64,000 nucleotides of DNA from Cryptomeria japonica (Eukaryota; Streptophyta; Pinopsida; Cupressales; Cupressaceae). Both the position numbers and the translations under genes were made by a program. The stretch is taken from contig NC_081411.1 in the NCBI RefSeq assembly GCF_030272615.1, positions 824,598,397 through 824,662,396 of the forward strand, in the 5' to 3' direction. The notes beneath the pieces are model-generated. The model did no database searches and had not been told where the DNA came from. It was given only the letters and a program-made list of their open reading frames with translations. Below, in pieces: positions 11,666-24,925 of the stretch (position 1 is its first letter; every line of letters starts with the position of its first letter).

Positions 11666-12128
11666 ATGGCACGAAAAGAAACTAGGAATGATGGAGTGCG
11701 TGGGAATGTAGACCCTATTGTGATGGAGAAGTTGCGAGGGATATCATCCCAGTTGGAAGTCACAGAGACAACACAGAGGAGAGCCGAGATATTGAAGATG
11801 TAAGTGAAGATGAAGGAGAAGAAGTCCCAGTAGTTGATCCAAATGAAGAGAGGTTTTTGATGGTTTTGAGTAGGGACAATACTAAACCACATTTTACCCC
11901 ACTAGAGTATGATGGGAAGTTGGATTCTGATGAATTGATGGATTGGATCTTGGAGATGGAAAAGTATTTTGATTTTGAAAATACTATAGAAGAAACAAAG
12001 GTGAAATATGTATGTACCCAGTTAAAAGGTCATTCATCTCTTTGTTGGGAACATTTGCAAGTTAATAGACAGAGAAGAGGTAAAGAGAAGATTAAGATTT
12101 GGGATCAGATAGTTGCTAAATTGAATTT
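11666..12128 (+). pseudogene. GYP1 gag, N-terminal part (cut by H)
   Basis: The ATG at 11666 starts MARKETRNDGVRGN, a typical start of plant chromovirus gag. One base is lost or gained near 11790, so the acidic linker continues in another frame (DIEDVSEDEGEEV), followed by the retrotransposon gag domain FTPLEYDGKLDSDELMDWI...YFDFENT...KVKYVCTQLKGHSSLCWEHLQV. The frame reaches AKLN at 12128 and is then broken by element H. The continuation at 55733 (KFILDDYQVN) is in the same frame if one copy of the 5-bp TSD is removed. So the two halves, 43.6 kb apart, were one gene. Confidence 0.88.
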
Positions 12129-12822
12129 TGTTGGGTGAATATTTTGTCCCTAGCGTACCAATGATAAAATATGTGATTCACACACAACTATGTTGAGAAA
12201 TTAATCTCTCCTCTTATCAAGGGGAGGTTCCCTTTGAAATTTCGTCTCTAATTAACAAGAAACTAAAATTTGTGGGTAATTTTTAGGCATATAACTCTCT
12301 TTTTTCAGAGTCTATGTATTCTCCCTCCACTTTGTTACAACTCTCAACCAAGAAGCACAAAATATTTCTTGAATGCAATTCTAACTAAGCTTATTATCAC
12401 AAATGGTAAGAAATATATCTTACAACTCAAAGTCTTCAAGTGTACTTCCCCAATCTTTAAAACCACAAGTAAATAGCAGCAATACAAAGCCTACCACTAA
12501 TCACTTAAAATCAGAAAATTTCCCAAATTTGTAAATAGCACAAAGTCTATTTGCACAATTGGAAAGCTCTTTCATAAACTTTAACAATTTCAGCAAAAGA
12601 TTCAAGATCACAAACAATGATTATGAGAACTAAACATAAGAATGATTCCAATCATAATCACAATCTTTAGTCCAACACAAAGTTTGGAAACTATTGAATT
12701 GCTATCTTTATTTCCTTGAATCCACTTTTTTACATCAAAAGCACAAAGTCTTAATTGAGATAAAAATTGCGTAGAGCTTTGCTAAGCATACTCAAGATAA
12801 AAATATGTACAAATGACAGTCC
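12129..12822 (-). other. Left (3') terminal part of element H, non-coding
   Basis: AT-rich, without a gene. Read on the minus strand it looks like a leader or LTR: short T- and A-rich blocks and GGTACGCTAGGGACAAAAT before the terminal CCCAACA. The remaining 45 bp of this segment lie beyond B at 20406-20450 and contain TTATATATG. The open frame at 12270-12476 has no recognisable product. Confidence 0.5.
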
Positions 12823-14297
12823 TGTTAGCATTTTGCAAAGGCAGAGTGTTGGCATTCCAGTAAGATTGTTGGTATAACTGAGAAAGGATGATTACTATCT
12901 TAATAATATTATTTTGTCATTGATGTCAAGCAATTGATTTTATGATTCAGTATGATGTTGCCATATCTTAATGAGTATGTTTTGATAAGTATAAAGATGT
13001 CGGTAAGTGACACGAAAAGATTGAAAATGAAGGGGAGCAATAAGTTATTCAATGGGCAACTATTACCGAGTTAGACACTGATGAGATTTTGTTGTTTTGA
13101 TTACTTTGATATCCTATATATGCATATTCTAAGAATGAGAAAATATTTCATTCAATAAATGAGTTAAGATTTGATATTGTTCTATGTTACCGAGCATGAA
13201 GCTAGTCTGTAAGCACTAAGGTTATCAATATTAGTCAAAGAAGGCATAATATCTATCGAGTAAAGGTTCGGTATTTACCGAGTAACAACCGAGTAATAAC
13301 AAAATGCATTGGATGGATAAAAGCATTATTAAATGAAAGATGCCAATGAGCTGGAGATGTATACATGATTGTTATATCATGCAAGAAGTTTGTTGAGGAT
13401 CTACGACAACGAAAATACAAGAGTTAGATCTACAGCGCAGATTGAACGGTCATAACCTAGCACAAGTTCCAAGGAAGGAATACAAGTTCCAAGGAAAGAT
13501 AAAACATTTTCAAATCGAAGGATATAATGAACCTAGTCAAGTTTGAAGATCTAATGGCTAAAATTGATCATGGGAAATGTGATCAAGGAGATTAAGCAGT
13601 TAGGAATTATTTATAAATAAGAAATTATTGATAAACAATGCATGTGGGCAAATAGAAGAACAGTGATACTACAGTAGTGATCACCGAGCACAGAAGATTG
13701 AATATCTGATTAAAGAACAAATTGAGAAGCCCAGCAAGGAGCAAGATAAGTCTTATGACAAGATTATTTTGAGCACATAGAGTCTGCTTTAGCATATCTG
13801 ATGTGAAGTTGCAGATATATTTTACATTGTTGTTTATTTTGTAAGTGACAAGAAATCTCTTAACCGAGTGGACCTAACAGTCTTATTTGTAAATCCTCTA
13901 GCAAGGTAACATTCTGAATGAGTGTTTGAAATCTTTTGACAAGGTCACTTCTAACAAAGTACAAGATTATAACAAGTCTGAGGGAAATCCCTTAACCGGG
14001 TCACATCTAGCAATGTGTTTATGTAATTTGTAACAGGATTGGCTTTTAACCGAGCATAATCTAGAAGGGTATAATTTTTAGTGGGTTTGAAATCCCACAG
14101 TGGTTTTTTCCTATTTGGTTTTCCACGTTAAATCTGGTGTTAAATGTGTTATGATGTTTTAAGTGTATCTGTTTATAAGTTTGAATGATTTACAGTCATA
14201 GTTGCATATCAGTAAAGGCCACCAAGGTTGAATCTGATGAATACATTGATTATTGAGTTTTTATGATTCACCCCCCCCCCCTCTCATCTTACTGACA
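12823..14297 (+). repeat. Element B 5' LTR (1475 bp)
   Basis: It starts TGTTAGCATTTTGC and ends CTTACTGACA. An 11-C tract followed by TCTCATCTTAC lies about 15-30 bp before the end. Much of it aligns with the A LTR (for example TGATGTTGCCATATCTT and AACCGAGTGGAC...AACAGTCTTAT), showing common ancestry of the two families. Confidence 0.9.
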
Positions 14298-14299
14298 AT

Positions 14300-14311
14300 T
14301 GGTATCAGAGC
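14300..14311 (+). other. Element B primer binding site
   Basis: TGGTATCAGAGC follows the LTR end by two bases (AT), as in element A. Confidence 0.9.
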
Positions 14312-14360
14312 TTTGGACTCTGGAAGAAAAGTTGAAAGGTACTTGAGGCAAGATCCAAAG

Positions 14361-17300
14361 ATGTATAAAAGGGATGCACCAAAGCTGAACAAGTCTAGTT
14401 TCTCCACATGGCAGAAAAGGATGAAGCTACACTTATCAAGAATTGGAGAATATGCAAAATATTATCTAGAGAATGATTACATTGCACCTAGCACCTACCC
14501 GATGACACTGGAAGAGATAAAGGAAAAGCAAGAACATATTCAAGCAATGATTGAAATAACATCAACATTATTTGACTCAGAGTTTAATGATCTAGAAGGC
14601 TGCAATGATGCCAAAGCAATGTGGAACAAGCTTATATCTATGTATAGTGGTGATGAACATGTTCAGGGAGCAAAAGTAGAAAGTCTAAGAGGTCAACTTG
14701 AATCCATGAGAATGAATGAAGGAGAGAACATAACCCAATATAGTACAAGGTTAAAAGAAACTGTCAATCAAATCAAAGGAGCAGGAGGAACTATTGAAGA
14801 AAAGGATGTGACAAGTAAGTTGCTCATAACACTTCTACCTGCTTATGCCATTCGAGTCTCTACAATCAATGAATTAAGGTTTGTACCAAACATGCAAGTA
14901 TCTTTGGATGCTACTATCGGTAAGCTACATGCATTTGAGTTAACTAATTTTGATAACAGTGGGTCTTCGGTAAATAAAGTTGAATTTGCATTCAGCTCTT
15001 TTCATCTTGGTGAATCTAATGATTACAATGATAGGATGTATAAGTATACTGAAGGAAATCACAGTGGAGCAAGTGAGAGATTTCACAAAAACATGGAAGA
15101 GGTACACAAAATATATGAGGAAATCAAAAAACAAGAAGAGTTTGAAGCATTATTAGCCTTACCAAGAGGCAAAGGTAAGTATAAAGGAAAGTTACCTTTA
15201 AAATGTTTTAACTGTGATAGAATAGGACATATGGCTTCTAACTGTCCTGACAAAGAATCTAGTGAAAAGAGAGAATACCGAGATGACAGACAGAAAGACA
15301 ACCAATATAGAGGACACCGAGACTTCAAAAGGAGAGATAGAAAGACATATCTAGTAGCTGATGAGGAATCCAATAATGACAAATCTGATGGGACTGAGAC
15401 AGAGGAAGTTGTATATGTGGTTATCAAAGATGGATCAAATGAAGAAAGGTATGAGGAAAAAGCCTTAATATCTCACATAAATAAAAATGATTCTTGGATC
15501 ATAGATAGTGGATGGTCACATCACATGACAGGTGATAAACACAAGTTTGTTAAATTAGAAGACTATTATGGAGGTTATGTAAGATTTGGTAATGATGCAC
15601 CATGTCAGGTGAAAGGCATAGGTTCTATCACACTTCTTGAAAATGCTAAATGTGATGATGTATACTGGGTTGAAGGTTTGAAATACAATTTGTTGAGTGT
15701 AGCACAGCTAAACAATACAAGATACCAAATAGAACTTCAAAAAGGAAGTGTCAAAGTTCATGACAAACATGGAAAGCTTGCTGCTACTGGGACACAAACA
15801 AAAGGTAATACATTTCATCTTGACTCAACTTGGAACAATTGTCTATATGCTAAAATAGAAGATACCTGGTTATGGCATAAAAGGGTTTGTCATGTAAATT
15901 TTGATAACTTGATCAAAATAAGTAAGAAGCACCGAGTAAGAGGTCTACCAAGCTTGGAAAAACTTGTAAATGCAATATGCCGAGGATGCCAGATGGGTAA
16001 GATGACAAAGTCAAGCTTTACAAGTAAGTCCTACACTTCTAAAGAAATTTTAGATCTTGTGCACACTGATCTTTGTCGTCCTATGAAAGTTCAAAGTTAT
16101 TATGGAGATAAATAATTCATATTATTTGTGGATGATTACTCAAGGATGATGTCAGTTGTATTTTTAAAAGAGAAATTAGAAGCCTTTAAAAAGGTCAAAT
16201 GGTATAAGGCGAGAGTTGAAAAAGAAATAGGAAGACAGTTGAAATGTCTAAGATCTGACACGGGAGGAGAATTCATTTCTGATGAATTTAATCTATTTTG
16301 CAATGATCATGGTATAAAGAGACAAGTGTCTGCATCGAGAACACCCTAGCAAAATGGGATAGCTGAAAGAAGAAACAGATCAATTGTAGATTGTGCCAGA
16401 ACATTGATGATAGAAAAGAGGGTACCTCAAACATTTTGGAGAGAAGCAATCAGCACTGCAGTTTACACCTTGAACTGAGTACACCTGAAGAAAGGAACTT
16501 TGAAGACATCATATGAAATCTGGTATGACAAGAAACCTAATGTAAGTTACTTTAAAATATTTGGGAGTAGATGTTATGTTCACAAAGATGACAGAAATGG
16601 AAAATTTGATCAAAAAAGCGAGGAAGGAACATTTCTTGGTTATTCTTCTAGAAGTAAAGCATTTAAATGTCTGATCAAATCATCTAACAAAATAGTGGAA
16701 AGTGCAAATGTGAAAATTGATGAATTTGCAAAAAAAAAATGATGAAGGAAATTTCAAAGAACCAGAAGATTATGAAGAGTTTGTATATGTTCAACCGAGA
16801 AATCCTACCGAGAAAGTTGATGAAGAAAATGAAGAAAATACCCAGTTACTGAGTGATAAATAAGATCATACAGAGCCTACCGAGCCTATATTAGCCAAGT
16901 ATGTCAAAAGAAATCATGCATAAAGTCAAATTATAGGAGATAAGGATGATCCAGTAATGACAAGGAACAAACTGAGACAAAACATATGTCTGATATCTGA
17001 ATTTGAACCGAGAATAGAAAGAGGCATTTAGTAATGAAGATTGGGTAAATGCTATGATAGAAGAGATTGAACAAATCAAGAAGAATGAAACATGGACCCT
17101 GGTCCCAAGACCAAAAGAGAAAAATGTAATCGGTACAAAGTAGATTTTCATAAACAAGCTAAATGAAAAAGGAGAGGCCATTCAGAATAAAGCAAGACTA
17201 GTTTTCAAAGGTTATGCTCAAGAAGAAGGAATAGATTATGGTGAGACTTTTGCACCTGTGGCAAGACTTGAAGGAGTGAGAACATTGTCAGCATATGCTG

Positions 17301-18540
17301 CTTACAAAAATTTCAAGGTATATCAAATGGATGTTAAATCTGCATTTTTAAATGGTATACTAGAAGAAGAAGTTTATATTGAACAGCCTGAAGGATTTAT
17401 TGAAGACAAGAATAAAGATCAGGTATGTAAGTTGAACAAAGCTTTATATGGTCTAAAGCAAACACCTAGAGCATGGTATGAAAGACTGCACTCTTACTTA
17501 ATCAAGATTGGATTTATAAGGACAAGTGAAAATAGCAACATGTATATGAAGAATGATGAGGACAATGGAATACTGCTTTCAGCCATATTTGTTGATGATA
17601 TCAGTTTTTTTGGAAATGACTCTTTATGCAAGAACTTTGGAAATGAAACATGCAAAGAATTTGAGATGTCATTAATCGGTGAAATAAAGTATTTTATAGG
17701 TTTACAAATACTACAAATGAAAAATGAGATTTTCATTACTCAATCCAAGTATATAAAGGAAATCTTGAAGAAATTTGGAATGGAGGATTCTAAACCTGTA
17801 AGTACTCCTATGACTACTAATTGTAAACTATCAAAGAGTGATGAATCTGCATCTGTTGATGAGAAACTTTACCGATCTATGATTGAAAAGTTGCAATATG
17901 TGGTTCACAGCAAGTTAGATATAGCACATGCAGTAGGTATAGTTGCAAGATTTTTTGTAGATCCCAAAGAAACCCATATGACAACAATCAAGAGAATTTT
18001 TAGATACTTAAGAGGCACTGAAGATTATGGTTTAGTGTATAAAAAGAGGAATGATTTTGACTTAAAAGTCTACACTGATGTTGATTGGGCAGGAAACATT
18101 GATGATAGGAAAAGCACAAGCAATGGAGCTTTCTTTCTGGGAGAAAGACTAGTATGCTGGCTTAGCAAGAAACAAGGATGCATTTCACAGTCAACAACTG
18201 AAGCTGAATATGTCGCTGTAGCATTGAATTGTACCAATATAGCATGGATCAAGCAACTATTGGAAGGTATGAATGAGAAAGTTACCGAGCCAGTAACTAT
18301 ATTCTATGATAATACTAGTGACATTAACATTTCAAAGAATCTGGTAATGCATTCTAAGACAAAGCATATCTCTATAAAGTATCATTATCTCAAAGAAGAA
18401 GTTCAAGAGAAGAAAGTTGTGCTGGAATATATTAGTTCAAAGGAAAAATAGTAGAAATTTTTACAAAGCCACTACCAAAGGACACTTTTGAGTATCCCAA
18501 AAGTAAGTTAGGGGTTCTACCCCTATCCAGTACTCACTGA
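14361..18540 (+). pseudogene. Element B gag-pol polyprotein, the best preserved frame in the window
   Basis: The gag ATG is placed at 14361 (MYKRDAPKLNKSSF), matching element A; the longer open frame back to 14253 reads LTR sequence. An uninterrupted 585-codon frame covers gag, the zinc knuckle CFNCDRIGHMASNC (15207-15248), the protease region and the integrase start. The protease reads DSGWSHHM, Cys to Trp beside an intact DSG. Breaks are a stop at 16112, TAG in TPxQNG (16347), TGA near 16478, a frameshift in an A-run at about 16733 and further shifts to about 17250. RT ([18 protein letters not shown]) and RNase H (YTDVDWAG) are open from 17258 to 18451. A one-base loss near 18445 shifts the end, which would read GVLPLSSTH and stop at 18540. 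Confidence 0.92.
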
Positions 18541-18934
18541 CAGAGTTCGGTGAAAGCATCAATTCTATGAATCTATAGGATAACAATTTATGAGTTGATA
18601 TTGATTTATACACTTTAGGAGGTTACCTAAAGTTGTGCAGGAAATAGTGATTGAAGACAAGTTGCTCTGACCGAGACTGAGATGATACATTTTTATTTTC
18701 AGCAAGAAAACTACTTCACAGCGAAAGAAATCATGAATTAGTTTTACTTTTTGGCATTGTTGTCAAAGGGGGAGAAGACTAATAGGTGAAGATGGGAGAA
18801 GACTAATGACTGGGAGACAATTCAAGGATAATAGGAGAAGATTAACAACAATCCACATCTGAATCAATTAAAATAAAATCAAGTTGGTATTGCCATTAAA
18901 AGTTGGTTTTACCATCAATGCCAAAGGGGGAGAT
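18541..18934 (+). other. Element B 3' untranslated region and PPT
   Basis: Non-coding. Several GGGAGAAGACTAAT units (about 18768-18845) resemble those in A, and CATCAATGCCAAAGGGGGAGAT directly precedes the LTR (PPT about 18921-18934). Confidence 0.75.
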
Positions 18935-20405
18935 TGTTAGCATTTTACAAAGGGAGAGTGTTGGCATTCCAGTAAGATTGTTGGTATAACTGAGAAAGGA
19001 TGATTACTATCTTAATAATATTATTTTGTCATTGATGTCAAGCAATTGATTTTTTGATTCAGTATGATGTTGCCATATCTTAATGAGTATGTTTTGATAA
19101 GTATAAAGATGTCGGTAAGTGACACAGAAAGAATGAAAATGAAGGGGAGCAATAAGTTATTCAATGGGCAACTATTACCGAGTTAGACACTAATGAGATT
19201 TTGTTGTTTTGATTACTTTGATATCTTATATATGCATATTCTAAGAGTGAGAAAAGATTTCATTCAATAAATGAGTTAAGATTTGATATTGTTCTATGTT
19301 ACCAAGCATGTAGCTAGTTTGTAAACACTAAGGTTATCGATATCAGTCAAAGAAGGCAGAATATCTACCGAGTAAAGGTTTAGTATTTACCGAGTAACAA
19401 CTGAGTAATAACAGAATGCATTAGATGGATAAAAGCATTATTAAATGAAAGATGCCAATGAGTTGGAGATGTATAGATGACTGTTATATCATGCAAGAAG
19501 TTTGTTGAGGATCTACGACAACGAAAATACAGGAGTTAGATCTACAGCGTAGATTGAACGGTCATAACCTAGCACAAGTTCCAAGGAAGGAATACAAGTT
19601 CCAAGGCAAGATAAAACATTTTCATATCGAAGGATACAATGAACCTAGTCAAGTTTGAAGATCTGATGGCTAAGATTAATCATGGGAAATGTGCTCAAGG
19701 AGATTAAGCAGTTAGGAATTGTTTATAAATAAGAAATTGTTGATGAACAAAGCATGCGGGCAAATAGAAGAACAGTGATACTATTGTAGTGATCACCGAG
19801 CACAGAAGATTGAATATCTGATTAAAGAACAGATTGAGAAGCCCAACAAGGAGCAAGATAAGTCTTATGACAACATTATTTTGAGCACATAGAGTCTTCT
19901 TTAGCATTTCTGATGTGAAGTTGCAGATATATTTTACACTATTATTTATTTTGTAAGTGACAAGAAATCTCTTAACTGGGTGGACCTAACAGTTTTATTT
20001 GTAAATCTTCTAGCAAGGTAACATTCTGAATGAGCGTTTGAAATCCTTTGACAAGGTCACTTCTAACAAAGTGCAAGATTCTAACAAGTTTGAGGGAAAT
20101 CCCTTAACCGGGTCACATCTAGCAATGTGTTTATGTAATCTATAATAGGATTGGCTTTTAACCGAGCATACTCTAGAAGGGTATAATTTTTAGTGGGTCT
20201 GAAATCCCATAGTAGTTTTTCCCTTTTTGGGTTTCCATGTTAAATCTGGTATTAAATGTGTTATGATGTTTTAAGTCTATCTATTTATAAGTTTGAATGA
20301 TTTACAGTCATAGTTGCATATCAATAAAGGCTACCAAGGTTGAATCTGATGAATACATTGATTATTGAGTTTTTATGATTCACCCCCCCTCTCATCTTAC
20401 TGACA
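18935..20405 (+). repeat. Element B 3' LTR (1471 bp)
   Basis: It starts TGTTAGCATTTTAC and ends CTTACTGACA, with a C-tract of 7 (5' copy 11). It aligns with 12823-14297 along its whole length. Confidence 0.9.
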
Positions 20406-23400
20406 GGTCCTCCTTATATATGAAAAGAGTGGAGAAAAATGTGGGCATAGTGTTGGTATTTTGGATATGTTGATATGGTTTTCTCATTGATGTCAACACT
20501 TGTCAACACTTGGAGAACTTTGGTTATATTCATCGACATGTTCAGTGACTTATGCACACTCGTCGGTATCTTGTTCACCAGTAGGTTATATTGTTCACCA
20601 GCATTTGGAATGACTTGGAGATTACTTAGTTATGTCGAAGACATTGTTTGGACACTTTGTTTTGGTGATTTGTTCATTGGTCTAATCGGGTTTGCATATT
20701 TGTTGTTACTAGCAACTAGGTCTAGGTTATGGACCGGCAAGCATATTTATTCCAGATCAGCATTGCATGTCATGAAGATGATTCATTATTGTTGTAAATG
20801 CATTGAGCCAACATCATGCATCGCATATTGATTCATTTGTAATTGATTTTATTGTAATAGCTTAGTGAGATGACCTACTCATTTGGTCTTAGGTTTTGGT
20901 ATAAATGTAAGATCTTATTTGTGAGATTGTAATAAGGAGAGACGAAGAGGAATATAATAAGGTATATGCAAATATAAGCAGAGTTATACATGTAGAAATC
21001 ATTCAAGATTGAAGGAAGGTTTGAAGAAGGCAAATCGGAGCTTAAACGGTACTGAATCGAGCATATGAAGATTCTATTTTGAACAGTACATTATCATTCA
21101 ATTTAACCATCCAATTGTAGTCAGTGTGACTGATAAATCAATGATGAATGGTGAGTACCAAACCAGTACTGAGAGGGGGGGGTGAATCAGTACAGGCACA
21201 AAAAAATTTCCCAAACTAGTTTGACTGCAAACAGTGAACTTGATTGGCAATCACTAACACCGATTTGAACCAGATTACTACTGATTAAACACAATGCTAC
21301 CGGGAAAGACATAAACCGGAAACACTTAGCTTTCCATACAATAATTTACTAGCATAACATGATTCACCGCTTGACAAAAAATAACAAAGCATCACATGAA
21401 AGAGACATCACACATGACACACATATTTTTCACGTGGAAACCCAACTGGGAAAAACCACGGTGGGGATGAATACCCACAAGTTGTTTTTGAACTCTTTAG
21501 AAGTCCGTTCTATTAGGTGCCTAGTCCGGTTAAAGACTGTTACAATAGGTTCTGTTAGGAACCGATCCTATTAGGGATCACATGGTTAAGGGATGGCTAG
21601 AATACCCCATTAAGGGTTAAACCCTGTTAGAGGTTACCTTGCTAGAGGATTTTATGAACCCAATGGCTTTGAGTCACCCTGTTAAAGGATTTACAGCAAG
21701 CTGGTTAAAGCTACCTGGTTAAGGGATTTTCCAACTATTGAAATAGTTAAAGATCAATAGGTATTATAGTGATATGGTAATAGCACTCAATGCCAATTAA
21801 AATCTACTTTATGTGAGGCCCTACCCCGACTCATCCTAGCATTTCAGTATTTTTCATGTTGAGACAATTATCGATGCTTTAATTTTTATGCATTTTAGAT
21901 TTAGAACTTATATGATTACATGATTTGGATAACTTTGATATATATTGATGTTTTATTGCTATGCATTAGAGATACAGAACTCTATATGAATCTAGAATAG
22001 GATAAATTGGGATGATGTATGTCATTTTGGATTTGCAGGACTTTACTATGATGATAGAAATAGGATGCATGTATTATGTATGGATCAAATGATGAGGATT
22101 GTGATAATTACTAATGTGGATTTATTTGGATATTAGATATATCGATTTGTTTAAATGTAAATTGTATGTAGAGTGTTTGATGTGTATTCTTATTCATGTG
22201 TTTAATATTATATGAGGTTATTTGGAATTACTAATGTGTAAGTGAGATGCGCAGGAAAATTATCCATGTGACCATGGAAACATTATGGAGAACCAAACCT
22301 AGACCCATGTACGTTCGTGAAGCCAGGGGTTGTCTATTTGGAGAGACAACACCCCGTGTGTATTGTATTTTATTTGTGAAAGTAAATGTTGCATGTGTGT
22401 TAAATTGAATTTATAAATTTGTGTTAATCCAACAAGAGACAAATTTCATGTGTAATTTTGTAATGTATTTTATTGTGTCACTTGACACATGTGTTGATTT
22501 AAGTCTTGATTTTTGACTTGTCTCTTGGAGGGAGTTGTTTCAACTATAGCTTTTACGAACATTTGAATGTGGTTCTAAAATTCCCTTGTGTAGAGAATCT
22601 TTGGAATGGTCAACTCAGGTTTGACCCGAAAGTTAACTTCAGATGGGTTTATAAGGGGTCAAATGGACTCCTAGGGGTAGTTTAAAGGTGTTTCCTAAAT
22701 CCCATAAGGTATACCTATGGGTTAGGAGTGTTTTTAGGCATGTGTCTACTCCCATCTAACTGTTTAGTCACCCCAAAAAGTGAGTTTTCTAAGATGTGCG
22801 AAAATTCAAATTTAGAAGGTGTCATCTAGGTTAGATAACCTTCCCTTTTGATGAGAGATCCTTTTTGATCTTTTTCTTACTTTTTCCTTTTTCAATTTTA
22901 GAAACCTATGAGAACTCTCACTGAGGTCTTCTTAGGCAAGAATGAGAGATTTTGTGGGTAATCACCCACTCTCCATTTTTGGAGATCTTGCATTTTTTAA
23001 AAGTTAGTTTTTGGATTCAAAATTTGGCGAAGTATAGAAGGGAGGATTGTGGATTTGGGCTGCTCATCCTCAAACTAGTTCTAGCATACCTTTGGATAGT
23101 TTGAAGGTTGGTTCATCTCTTTGCTTTTTACGTTGCATGTCTATGTTGGAAAGTTTGATTGTATGTGAAAGTTATTCTCTTGTATTTTCTTTGTGAAAAT
23201 TATTATTATGCGGTCTGTCTTTTATTTTCTTTTATGCATTTTCTGTGATTTGGGAGTAACCAAGGCCTTCTACTCTTGAGAGAGTAGGATGGTCTTGTGG
23301 GTGGTAGAAGTTTGACAGCCCTCAAGTGAGAGGCTCTAGTTATGAGAGTGATCTCAAGGGGTGTATATGTGACCCTTGCTGCATGGCCTGGTTTGTGCAT

Positions 23401-24437
23401 TTGGGGGTCATAAGGGGAGAAAATATGGCATGAATGCCTTGGGGGGCATAAGGAATGTGGGGTTAATGAACTTATGATATATCTTTATTTGCCATGAGGT
23501 GGCTTTGTGATCTACCATTCTTGCAGTCTCCTCAGGGTATTTGGTCCACTACAACCCATATAAAATCATCACATTTTGTGATGAAGTGTAGCCTTGGTTG
23601 GGAAAGTGTTGTTGTGTTTGTTTTCCCTTGCTTGTTGTGTTTGCATGTGTGTAACCTGTCTAGGGCTTGGTTCTCCAAGCTCGGGGGTGGCTTCTAGTAA
23701 GCCTAGGCTATGAGGTGAGCACTCCATGGTCAAGCCTTATGATTTATTTGCAGGTTGCTTGGGATGGAAGGAAAAAGTCAAGCTAGGAGTTGTTGTTTAT
23801 ACTTGGATTGCAGAAAAAGAATAAGAAAAAGGGATACTATGTTTTCAGTTGCTTAAATGTAAATAAAAAAGTTGCATGTTGTATTTACTTTTAAAAAGGA
23901 AGAAAAAGTATCTATTTTATTTAAAGTCCTCATTTAATAGAAATGGGAGACTAGCTAGGTATCTCACCCTCTTGTAATGTCAACTATATTGTATTCTTAA
24001 TATGTTCTAAGGAAATGCATTATTTTATTAAGCTATTATTGCAAAGATTGAAATGTTTATCTTTGGATTAAGTTCCTATAGTTAAAGAAATAATATTTAT
24101 TGTATGCATGTTATTTCTGGAAAATAAAAGTTCAGTTTATTTCCTTATGCATATCTCTAAGTTTAATTTAAATAATTCTAGATTAATGTAGTCACTGAAT
24201 ATATTTTAATAAACTCTGTCATTTTCTCCTTTATTAATTGCAGAATCAAAATTTAATAATTGCACTATAGGTTTAAGACTAGATCTAAAAAGAAGAAATA
24301 AAAATATTGGACTATTGTTGTACTGTCATTTGTTTTATTAATTTCCTGCAAGTTTTGTTTTAAATAAATAAATAAATATAACATTATTCATCTATGAAAT
24401 TCCACATTCAACCTACGCATGATTTAAACAGGAATAG

Positions 24438-24624
<187 letters not shown>

Positions 24625-24733
24625 ATTTTTATTTTTTTAAAACAAAAAAAAACAAAGGAGAAAAAGATTTTTTTTTTAAACTTTAAATTTTTATAAAAAA
24701 AAATTACTGAAGGGATTCAGGGAGGGGGCCGAA

Positions 24734-24925
24734 CCCACTATGTGTAAGCAAAGTGGGCTGATGGTGACTCGGGCCGCCATTGTGGCTACCCACAGTGGAT
24801 GGCACAGAAGCCGCCACTGTGGGCAACCATAGTGGTTGGCTTGGGGGGCCTTCCACTATGGGTAACCACAGTGGGAGGGCCCGACCACCACTGTGTTTGC
24901 CCACAGTGGGCAGCGCCCGACCGCC
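24734..24925. repeat. GC-rich minisatellite of inverted CCACTGTGG/CCACAGTGG arms
   Basis: Five units of about 22-24 bp (24734-24757, 24777-24798, 24814-24835, 24853-24874, 24888-24909), each a CCACTATGG- or CCACTGTGG-like arm, a short loop and its complement, are spaced about 35-43 bp apart. The GC-rich block (about 24715-25030) stands out from AT-rich surroundings. Confidence 0.85.

Larger units (their letters stand above)
12823..20405 (+). mobile_element. Element B: complete Ty1/copia retrotransposon
   Basis: LTRs are 12823-14297 and 18935-20405, with PBS 14300-14311, gag-pol 14361-18540 and PPT just before 18935. Flanks are AGTCC (12818-12822) and GGTCC (20406-20410), a TSD with one mismatch. 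The LTR starts TGTTAGCATTTT(A/G)CAAAGG(G/C)AGAG and then TGTTGGCATTCC, so a second PPT-like box and a second TGTTGG start lie 24 bp inside it. The element is a close relative of A, inserted in H. Confidence 0.92.

Noticed and set aside
11548-11892. Minus-strand open frame across the A LTR end and GYP1 gag
   Set aside because: It is antisense to real gag sequence and crosses an insertion junction.
20475-20831. A 118-codon open frame with hydrophobic segments
   Set aside because: It lies in the 5' LTR of C and the frame is not kept in the 3' LTR (37207-37524 begins elsewhere), so it is fortuitous.
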